48,230 bases of DNA. It comes from Amycolatopsis kentuckyensis. GTDB taxonomy: Bacteria; Actinomycetota; Actinomycetes; Mycobacteriales; Pseudonocardiaceae. A program made the position numbers and the translations under genes. Each line of letters starts with the position of its first letter. The stretch's first letter is position 1. This document shows positions 16,543 to 23,005 of the stretch, piece by piece. The notes under the pieces are model-generated. The model was not told where the DNA came from and made no database searches. It was given only the letters and a program-made list of their open reading frames with translations. The stretch spans positions 1-48,230 of the forward strand of contig NZ_MUMI01000226.1 of NCBI RefSeq assembly GCF_002155975.1, read 5' to 3'.

Positions 16543-16575
16543 CACCTTGACACAGATCACTCTGCTGTCAAGGTG
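16543..16575. promoter_or_regulatory. TetR operator: 10-bp inverted repeat
   Basis: CACCTTGACA (16543-16552) and TGTCAAGGTG (16566-16575) form a perfect inverted repeat with a 13-nt centre that itself holds CAGA and TCTG, so most of the 33 bp is palindromic. Each arm contains TTGACA, a -35 match on both strands. It lies between the divergent TetR and HAD genes and is the best candidate site for the TetR protein. Confidence 0.8.
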
Positions 16576-16632
16576 CTGTACACGTTCGGTTCGCACGTAA
16601 AACTGTCGGTGGTGGCGGCTACGGTGTCGGTC

Positions 16633-17256
16633 GTGGGCATAACCGTGGGGTTCGACCTCGACATGACACTGATCGACGCCCGGCCGGGCATGGCCGCGGC
16701 GATGAACGCGCTCGGCGTCGAATCCGGCCTGCCGCTGGACGGCGAGGCGTTCGCGGCCAACCTCGGCCCGCCGCTCGACGACATCCTGCGCGGCTTCGAA
16801 GCACCCGAGGAGCGCATCCCCGGGCTCGTCGACCGGTTCCGCGCGATGTACCCCGAGGTGGTCGTGCCGAGCACGGTCGCGCTGCCGGGCGCGGTCGAGT
16901 CGCTCCGCGCGGTGCACGCCGCGGGCGGGCGCACGCTGGTCGTCACCGGGAAGTACGGGCCCAACGCGCAGCTGCACGTGGACGCGCTCGGGCTCGACGT
17001 CGACGAGGTCATCGGCGAGCTGTGGTCGACGCAGAAGGCCGAGGCGCTGCTGGCGCACGACGCACGGGTGTATGTCGGAGATCACGCGGGCGACATCCGC
17101 GGTGCCCTCGCGGCCGGGGCGATCGCGGTCGGCGTCACCACCGGGCCGTGCGATCGCGCGCTGCTGCTGAGCGAAGGAGCGGAGGTGGTGTTCGAGTCGC
17201 TGACGGAGTTCCCGGCGTGGTTCGAGCGGACGTTCGCGGGGAGCGTGGTGCCTTAG
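16633..17256 (+). CDS. HAD-family phosphatase (Gph/PGMB-like)
   Basis: A roughly 207-residue haloacid-dehalogenase hydrolase. Motif I is [10 protein letters not shown] at the extreme N-terminus, motif II TLVVTGK at about residue 100, and motif [12 protein letters not shown] at about 147; an alpha-helical C1 cap lies between motifs I and II. This is the phosphoglycolate-phosphatase/beta-phosphoglucomutase-like group acting on small phosphorylated metabolites. Motif I normally lies within the first ten residues, so GTG 16633 is preferred; GTG codons at 16609, 16612 and 16624 are alternatives, and the ATG at 16525 would overlap the TetR gene and is unlikely. The stop is shared (TTAG) with the convergent membrane protein gene. 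Confidence 0.8.
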   Translation: MGITVGFDLDMTLIDARPGMAAAMNALGVESGLPLDGEAFAANLGPPLDDILRGFEAPEERIPGLVDRFRAMYPEVVVPSTVALPGAVESLRAVHAAGGRTLVVTGKYGPNAQLHVDALGLDVDEVIGELWSTQKAEALLAHDARVYVGDHAGDIRGALAAGAIAVGVTTGPCDRALLLSEGAEVVFESLTEFPAWFERTFAGSVVP

Positions 17257-17495
17257 CTCTCTTTCTTGGCGCGCGCTTCGAGCCACAGCGCGATCAGGCC
17301 GAGCGCCAGGCCCAGGGGCGTGATCACCCCGGCGGCGACCGACAACCACACCGGCAGGTTCTCCAGGCCGGCGGCGAACATGATGAACACCGCCAGCACG
17401 GCGACCATGCCGAGGCCGAAAAGCCCGATGCCGACGCGCATCAGGAACGGTTTGCCGGGAGCGGCCACGCCCGCCTCCTTCGTCGTGCTCTTCAT
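17253..17495 (-). CDS. Small two-TM membrane protein, unknown
   Basis: An 80-residue protein with two hydrophobic segments (about 22-42, [20 protein letters not shown], and 48-70, [20 protein letters not shown]) and a short basic/acidic C-terminal tail (EARAKKES). The N-terminus is charged, suggesting both ends face the cytoplasm. I do not recognise a family. ATG 17495 opens onto a 131-nt gap shared with the divergent cold-shock gene. Its stop overlaps that of the HAD gene at 17253-17256. Confidence 0.65.
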   Translation of the reverse strand: MKSTTKEAGVAAPGKPFLMRVGIGLFGLGMVAVLAVFIMFAAGLENLPVWLSVAAGVITPLGLALGLIALWLEARAKKES

Positions 17496-17626
17496 GACGT
17501 ATGAGGGTATCCGCCGGTATCGACTTCTCCCCAGGGCCTGTGGCGAGATACCCTTTACCCAGCGCGCCCTGGGTACGCCCCGGGCGCGTTCGTCGTGAGC
17601 GGACAGCAGAAGGACTGGTGAGGGAA

Positions 17627-18013
17627 GTGCCGACCGGCAAGGTCAAGTGGTACGACGCGGAGAAGGGGTTCGGGTTCGTCACGCAGGACGGTGGCGCCGA
17701 CGTCTACATTCGCAAGGCCGCGCTGCCGCAGGGCGTCGAGGGGCTGAAGGCCGGGCAGCGGCTGGAGTTCGGCGTCGCCGACGGCCGCCGTGGGCCGCAA
17801 GCGCTCTCCGTCCGGCTGCTCGACCCGCCGCCGTCCGTCGCCGAGGCGCGGCGCCGCCCCGCCGAGGAGCTGCACGGCCTGATCGAGGACATGATCAAGC
17901 TGCTGGAGCTGAAGGTGCAGCCGGACCTGCGGCGCAACCGCTACCCGGACCGCAAGCACACCAAGCAGATCGCCGAGATCATGCGCGCGGTCGCCCGGGA
18001 CATCGATCCCTAA
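17627..18013 (+). CDS. Cold-shock domain protein (CspB-like) with C-terminal extension
   Basis: The 128-residue protein starts with [20 protein letters not shown], carrying both RNA-binding signatures (K-W-Y/F and GFGFV), then a DVYIR that replaces the usual DVFVH. Residues 1-65 are the OB-fold cold-shock domain that binds single-stranded RNA/DNA. The remaining ~60 residues are a helical, basic extension ([30 protein letters not shown]) seen in the longer actinobacterial CspB type. GTG 17627 gives the family's usual MPTGKVKW start; GTG 17618 has a similar initiation context and is an alternative. The stop overlaps the convergent DUF2771 lipoprotein stop at 18010-18013. Confidence 0.9.
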   Translation: MPTGKVKWYDAEKGFGFVTQDGGADVYIRKAALPQGVEGLKAGQRLEFGVADGRRGPQALSVRLLDPPPSVAEARRRPAEELHGLIEDMIKLLELKVQPDLRRNRYPDRKHTKQIAEIMRAVARDIDP

Positions 18014-18486
18014 GCCTCGAGCCGGAGGCCCCAGACGTCGCTGGGCAGCAGGCCCGACTCGCCGGTTTCCGCGTTGAGCACGGCCGTGTACTTCTGCACG
18101 TCCACCGCGGAAATGCGGTCGGCCGGCGTCGGCGGCGTGACCGTGTAGGCGTAGCGGTCCAGCGACGTGAACGGGATCGGGGCGCTCTGCTTGAACTCGC
18201 CCTGCGGGGTGACGTACTCGTAGACGATCTGCCAGGGCGAGTCCGCGACTTCGCCGGGCACCGAGATCTGCACCGGCTTGCCGGGGCGGACCTTCAGCGT
18301 CTGCGTCGAACCCTTCGCGCTGCACGGCTGCGCGAGCTTCTGCGTGTAGTCGCAGGTGAGCACGGGCGTGGTGTTGACGGTGTGGCCGTCGGCGTAGAAG
18401 GTGACCTCGGCCGGGCCGGGCGCCGAGCAGCCGGCCACCGCGAACCCACCGGCCGCAAGCAGGGCCACCACCCGGGAACGTCGCAT
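18010..18486 (-). CDS. DUF2771-family lipoprotein
   Basis: A 158-residue exported lipoprotein: basic start MRRSR, hydrophobic core and lipobox AVAGC at about residue 20. The mature domain is beta-rich with a Cys pair ([16 protein letters not shown]) that could form a disulfide, and continues [20 protein letters not shown]. This matches what I recall of DUF2771, found beside the MFS and cold-shock genes in mycobacteria and relatives. Function unknown. It starts 11 nt after the MFS gene on the same strand and is probably cotranscribed with it. Confidence 0.7.
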   Translation of the reverse strand: MRRSRVVALLAAGGFAVAGCSAPGPAEVTFYADGHTVNTTPVLTCDYTQKLAQPCSAKGSTQTLKVRPGKPVQISVPGEVADSPWQIVYEYVTPQGEFKQSAPIPFTSLDRYAYTVTPPTPADRISAVDVQKYTAVLNAETGESGLLPSDVWGLRLEA

Positions 18487-18497
18487 GGGCCCAGACC

Positions 18498-20378
18498 CTA
18501 CCGGCGGGCCGTCGGGTCCCGGGGCAGGCCCTGGGCCGGGAAGCTGCCGGTCGGCTCGGGGCGCAGCGGCCGGTCGCCGCCGAGGCCCGGCACGAGCGAG
18601 CCGCCGCGGCGCACCAGGTACGTCTGCGTGAGGCCGACGGCCAGCACGACGCTGATCACCAGGAAGCCGATCCAGTACGTCGGCGGCAGCAGCAGGCCGA
18701 CCGCGCCGCCCAGGCACCAGGCCAGCTGCAGCACGGTTTCCGAGCGGCCGAACGCCGACGCGCGCGACTCCTCGGGCAGGTCTTCCTGGATGACGGCGTC
18801 GAGGCTGATCTTGGCCAGCGCGCTGGCCGTCGCGCCGACCAGGCCGACGATCGCGGCCGTGGCCAGGCCGGGCAGGACCGTCGCGACCAGCGCGGCCAGC
18901 ACGCAGCCCGCCACGCACCCGACGATCACCTGGTCCGGGCTGCCGAAGTGCAGGCGCGAGCCCAGCGCGTTGCCGAGGAACCCGCCGGCGCCCGCCGCGG
19001 CGCCGATCACGCCGAGCAGCAGCAGCTGCATGAACGGCGTCTGCCCGCTGCCCTCGGTCTGCGCCTTGACCGCGAACGCGGCGAACATCATGAGGAAGCC
19101 GGTGAGCACGCGCACCGAGCCGTTGCCCCAGAGCGCGACGACGATGTGGCGCCCCATCGGCTGGCGGCGCTTCTTCTCCTTCGGGTGCGCCGACAGGGAG
19201 GTCGGCACCTCGCCCTCGGTCGCCTCCACCCAGGCCGGGATCCGCATCGACTGCACGGCGGCGGCGACGCAGATCAGCGCCGTGAACCACAGTGCGCCCG
19301 CCGACCCGGAGATGGCGTTGATCCCGCTGGCCAGCGCGCCGAACACGCCCGCGGCGACCAGGCCGAACGTGGTCAGCCGGGCGTTCGTCTTCGAGAGCGT
19401 GATCTCCGACGGCAGCACCCGCGGCGTCACCGCGGCCTTGAGCACGGTGAACGACTTCGACAGCACCATCATCCCGAGCGCGGCCGGGTAGAGCAGCCAG
19501 TCGTCGAAGTGCAATGCCATCACGACGGCCATCAGGCCCTGGCCGATCGAGGACGCGCACATCGCCAGCCGCCTGCCGCGCTGGACCTTGTCCAGCGCGG
19601 GCCCGATCACCGGCGCGACCAGCGCGAACGGCGCGATCGTGATGAGCAGGTAGAGCGCCACCTTGCCCTTGCTCTCGCCGCTGGTCGCGGCGAAGAAGAG
19701 CGTGTTGGCGAGCGCGATCGCCATCGCCGCGTCGCTGGCGTAGTTCAGCATCACGGCGTAGGTCAGCGAGGTCAGGCCGGACTTCTCGGCGCCGTCGGCC
19801 TTCGTCGCGCGCTGGAAGGCGTCGACGGCCTGGCCGGTCAGCTGGCGGCTGCGCATCGCCGCCACCCGCGTGACGGTGATCTTCTTCGGCAGCTTCGGCG
19901 TGCCGCCCGGCGTCCGCGGTTCCTCCCGTGGCGGCGGCGGCGCCTGCTCCGGCGGCCGCGGTTCGCCCGCGTAGCCGCCGGTGTCGTAGTGCTCGTACTC
20001 GCCGCTGCCGGGGTGGCGTTCACCCTGGTAGAAGCCGCCGCCGGGCGGTTCGCGGCGCACGGGCTCGGTGCGGTGCGGGTCGTACGGCCGGGCCCCGCGC
20101 GGGGGCGGCGGCCGGTGGTTCGCCGGCGCGGCCGCGGTGGGTGCTTCGTCGGCGTTCGGCACGCGGCCGTCGTGGAACCCGGCGCGCGGCGGGACGGGCC
20201 GCTGGACGCGGGTGGGCGGCGGCGGGCTGCCGTGCTCGGCGCGCGGCGCGGCGGCGTCCCGCCAGGACCTGGCCTGGGCGGCGCCCGGTTCCGGCGTCCA
20301 GCGCCGCTTGGACTTCCGGCCGTGCGGCTGACCAGACCGGGAGCCGTCTGAGCCGGAGCGGGAGCCGAAGAGTGCCAC
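18498..20378 (-). CDS. MFS transporter with long disordered N-terminus
   Basis: A 626-residue protein. The first ~165 residues are Pro/Arg/Gly-rich, hydrophilic and probably disordered and cytoplasmic; the transporter proper starts near 195 (LTYAVMLNYASDAAMAIALA) and has about twelve membrane segments. There is an A-like loop (ALDKVQRGRRLAM) after the second or third helix, as in the Rv0876c type of major facilitator. The substrate is unknown. The start is GTG 20378 with AGGA 7 nt upstream. The long tail is unlike ordinary MFS proteins and could be a docking or regulatory segment. Its neighbours (DUF2771, cold-shock, DUF3027) fit the mycobacterial Rv0871-Rv0877 order. Confidence 0.85.
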   Translation of the reverse strand: MALFGSRSGSDGSRSGQPHGRKSKRRWTPEPGAAQARSWRDAAAPRAEHGSPPPPTRVQRPVPPRAGFHDGRVPNADEAPTAAAPANHRPPPPRGARPYDPHRTEPVRREPPGGGFYQGERHPGSGEYEHYDTGGYAGEPRPPEQAPPPPREEPRTPGGTPKLPKKITVTRVAAMRSRQLTGQAVDAFQRATKADGAEKSGLTSLTYAVMLNYASDAAMAIALANTLFFAATSGESKGKVALYLLITIAPFALVAPVIGPALDKVQRGRRLAMCASSIGQGLMAVVMALHFDDWLLYPAALGMMVLSKSFTVLKAAVTPRVLPSEITLSKTNARLTTFGLVAAGVFGALASGINAISGSAGALWFTALICVAAAVQSMRIPAWVEATEGEVPTSLSAHPKEKKRRQPMGRHIVVALWGNGSVRVLTGFLMMFAAFAVKAQTEGSGQTPFMQLLLLGVIGAAAGAGGFLGNALGSRLHFGSPDQVIVGCVAGCVLAALVATVLPGLATAAIVGLVGATASALAKISLDAVIQEDLPEESRASAFGRSETVLQLAWCLGGAVGLLLPPTYWIGFLVISVVLAVGLTQTYLVRRGGSLVPGLGGDRPLRPEPTGSFPAQGLPRDPTARR

Positions 20379-20428
20379 GTGTCAATCCTGCCTTACCGAG
20401 GGCCGGTTCCGCCTGCTCATCCGTGCTT

Positions 20429-21196
20429 TCAGGCCGGAGCCGGGACGAACCTCACCCGGAACGTGACCGGCCACTGCTTCCCGGTGAGGAGGAAATCGCC
20501 GCTGCCCGGGACGGCGGCGATACCGTTGAGCACGTCTTCGGCGCCCGTCGCGTTCACTTTCGCACGCAGCTGACCTGCGTCGATCGTCCCGGTGACGCGC
20601 CCGGTGGCGGCCTCGATGCGCAGGACGGTGTCGGTGTGCCAAACGTTTGCGTAGACGTCCCCGCCGACGCATTCGAGCTCGTTGAGCTGGTCGCGGCCGA
20701 CGTCGACGCTCCCGGTGACGGCGAAGGTCTTCGGGTCCCGGAAGGTCAGCCGCGAGGAGCCGTTGCTCATCACCAGCCGGCCGTCCGCCTGGTGGCACAG
20801 GCCCCAGCCTTCGCCCTGGAAGGGGACGCGCCGCAGCTCGGCGAGGGTGGCGGTGTCGCGTTCGATGGCGACGCCGTCCTGCCAGGTGAGCTGCCACAGC
20901 GTCGGCCCGAGGACGGTGACGCCCTCGCCGAACATCGGCGACGGCAGCGTGGCCGTCGTTCGCGGCGGCCCGCCCGCGGGGCCTGCGGTGAGCGTGGACC
21001 TGCCGGCGAGCCCGGTGCTTTCGTACAGCGTGTCGCCGGCGAACTCTAGGCCTTCAGTGAAGGCGGCGGGATCGTGCGGGAGGGTCTCGACGAGCTGGAC
21101 GGTGAGCCGTTCGGGGCCGGCTGGTTGTTCTGGGGCACCGGCGCAGCCGCCGAGCGCGGCGGCCAGCAGCAGGACGGTGACGATCGGCGTGCGCAC
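20429..21196 (-). CDS. Glutaminyl-peptide cyclotransferase-like lipoprotein
   Basis: A 255-residue protein starting at GTG 21196, with a lipobox LGGC at about residue 18, so it is probably anchored outside the membrane. The mature part is a five-bladed propeller of the glutamine cyclotransferase family: AFTEGLEFAGDTLYESTG, then GEGVTVLGPTLWQLTWQDG, and EGWGLCHQADGRLVMSNG. These enzymes convert N-terminal Gln to pyroglutamate in secreted proteins. CAGGCT lies 7 nt before the GTG and there is no Shine-Dalgarno, so the transcript may be leaderless. It is divergent from the DUF3027 gene across only 51 nt. Confidence 0.82.
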   Translation of the reverse strand: MRTPIVTVLLLAAALGGCAGAPEQPAGPERLTVQLVETLPHDPAAFTEGLEFAGDTLYESTGLAGRSTLTAGPAGGPPRTTATLPSPMFGEGVTVLGPTLWQLTWQDGVAIERDTATLAELRRVPFQGEGWGLCHQADGRLVMSNGSSRLTFRDPKTFAVTGSVDVGRDQLNELECVGGDVYANVWHTDTVLRIEAATGRVTGTIDAGQLRAKVNATGAEDVLNGIAAVPGSGDFLLTGKQWPVTFRVRFVPAPA

Positions 21197-21247
21197 GATG
21201 AACAGCCTGGCACGGGCGCCGCGGATGCGTGCGGCACAATTGGCCGC

Positions 21248-23005
21248 ATGACTCTGCTGCTGACCCTGGACGACGGTTCCGTGCAGCGCAAACTCGCCGA
21301 CGCGGTGGAGTTCGCGCGAGCTGCGGTGCTGGAGGACGCACCCGAGGAGCAGCTCGGCGACCACGTGGGTGTCACCCGCGAGGACGCGGTCACGGCAAGT
21401 CACCTGTTCGAGGCCCAGGTCCCGGGCTACGGAGGCTGGCGCTGGTCGGTCACGGTCGCCCTGGCGGGCGACGACGAACCGGTGACGGTCAGCGAGGTGG
21501 TGCTGGTCCCGGGCCCCGCGGCGCTGGTGGCGCCGGCCTGGGTGCCCTGGGAGCGCCGGGTCCGCGCGGGCGACCTCGGAGTGGGCGACATCTTCCCGAC
21601 GGCGGAGAACGACCCCCGCCTGGTCCCGGCGTACCTGCAGTCGGACGACCCGGCGGTGGAGGAGACGGCCCGCGAGGTCGGCCTGGGCCGGGTGCACACG
21701 CTGTCCCGGTTCGGCCGCACGGAGGCGGCGGCCCGCTGGCACGAGGGCGAGTTCGGGCCGCGCTCGGACATGGCCCGCAGCGCGCCGGACGTGTGCGGGA
21801 CGTGCGGGTTCTTCGTGCCGCTGGCGGGCTCGTTGCGCGGGGTGTTCGGCGTGTGCAGCAACGACATCGCCCCGGCGGACGGCCACGTGGTGGACGTGGA
21901 GTACGGGTGCGGAGCGCACTCGGAGGTAGAGGTCGAGGTGACCTCGTCGGTCCCGGTGGCAGAGCTGGTGTACGACGACTCGTTGCTGGACTTCGCCCCG
22001 GCCCCGGCCCCGGAAGTCGTGGAGACGGCGGCGGCGGAGCCGGAGACGGGGATAGCGGAGTCGGACGTGTCGCCGGCCGAGGTGGAGCCGGAAGTGGCGG
22101 CTGAGCCGGTGGCGGCGGCGGTTGAGCCGGTGGCTCCCGAGGTGGCTGAGCCGGTGGCCTCGGAGCAGGCCGAGTCGGCTGCGGCGCAGGCTGCCCCGGT
22201 GCCGGCGGCGGCCGATGAGGTTGCTGAGCCGGCCGACCCGGTGGCGACTGAGCCGGTCGAGCCGGCAGTGGTGCCTGAGCCGGCGGCCTCGGAACTGGCC
22301 GATTCGGTTCCGGCGGCTGAGCCGGCCGCAGCGGAGCCCGAGGCGGCTGATTCAGCCGCGACGGTGGCCGAGGCGCCGGCTGATGGTGTGGCCGAGCCGG
22401 CGGCGGAAGCGCCGGTGGCGACTGGTGGTGAAGTCACTGAGCCGGGTGAAGCTGCGGAAGCGTCGGTGGCCTCGGAGGCGGCCGGCCCGGCTGGAGAGCC
22501 GGCCGGTCGGGTGGCAGAGCCGGCAGTGAGCGATGAAGCCGCCGACCCGGCTGGAGAGCCGGCCGTTGGGGTGGCTGAGCCGGCAGTGAGCGATGAAGCT
22601 GCCGAGCCGGTTGGTGTGCCGGCGGTGGCTGGCGAGCCCGTTGTGGCCGAGGTGCCGGAGCCCGCGGAAGCCGAGCCGACGCAGGCCGAGGTGACCGATG
22701 CGACCGAACTTCGGGCCGCTCCTGAGGCGCCCGAGGCCACGACCGAGCACGCCGCCGACGAGATCCCGGCGGCCGCGGAATCGGATGCGGCGGAGGTGGA
22801 TCCCGTCCCCTCAGAGGTCGCCGAGCCGCTTTCGGCCGGTAGCGAGGGCGAAGCGGGGGAGCCGGCCGAGGCTGCGGCTCCGGGACCTGGTGGGGAGGCG
22901 CAGGACAGCGAGGTTCCCGCCGCCGTTCTCAACGATGACGTCGTTACCGAGGCCTCGCCGGCCGATGAAGCGCAGGCGCAGGTCGACGACTCCCGCGACC
23001 GGTGA
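21248..23005 (+). CDS. DUF3027 protein with long Ala/Glu/Pro/Val-rich tail
   Basis: A 585-residue protein. Residues 1 to about 250 correspond to the DUF3027 domain (Rv0877 type), with ATASHLFEAQVPGYGGWRW-like and VTVALAGDDEPVTVSEV segments, and a probable metal-binding set of cysteines (VCGTCGFFVPL, VCSNDIAP, YGCGAHSEVEVEV). In the CGTCGFF context this resembles a zinc ribbon. Residues 260-585 are low-complexity, strongly acidic and rich in AEPV units, with a 20-residue tandem repeat; this part is probably disordered. DUF3027 has no established function. The stop overlaps the Hsp90-like start (GTGA), so the two are translationally coupled. Confidence 0.8.
   Translation: MTLLLTLDDGSVQRKLADAVEFARAAVLEDAPEEQLGDHVGVTREDAVTASHLFEAQVPGYGGWRWSVTVALAGDDEPVTVSEVVLVPGPAALVAPAWVPWERRVRAGDLGVGDIFPTAENDPRLVPAYLQSDDPAVEETAREVGLGRVHTLSRFGRTEAAARWHEGEFGPRSDMARSAPDVCGTCGFFVPLAGSLRGVFGVCSNDIAPADGHVVDVEYGCGAHSEVEVEVTSSVPVAELVYDDSLLDFAPAPAPEVVETAAAEPETGIAESDVSPAEVEPEVAAEPVAAAVEPVAPEVAEPVASEQAESAAAQAAPVPAAADEVAEPADPVATEPVEPAVVPEPAASELADSVPAAEPAAAEPEAADSAATVAEAPADGVAEPAAEAPVATGGEVTEPGEAAEASVASEAAGPAGEPAGRVAEPAVSDEAADPAGEPAVGVAEPAVSDEAAEPVGVPAVAGEPVVAEVPEPAEAEPTQAEVTDATELRAAPEAPEATTEHAADEIPAAAESDAAEVDPVPSEVAEPLSAGSEGEAGEPAEAAAPGPGGEAQDSEVPAAVLNDDVVTEASPADEAQAQVDDSRDR
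22489..22608 (+). repeat. Two-copy 60-bp tandem repeat inside the DUF3027 gene
   Basis: Two adjacent 60-bp units encode near-identical 20-residue stretches (AGEPAGRVAEPAVSDEAADP and AGEPAVGVAEPAVSDEAAEP). The repeated 20-nt core CCGGCAGTGAGCGATGAAGC recurs at exactly 60-bp spacing. A third, weaker unit follows. The recent-looking duplication suggests the tail changes length easily between strains. Confidence 0.8.

Noticed and set aside
22489-22608. Tandem 60-bp units considered as a CRISPR-like or regulatory repeat
   Set aside because: The units are in frame, contiguous and encode AEPV-type protein repeats; there are no unique spacers.
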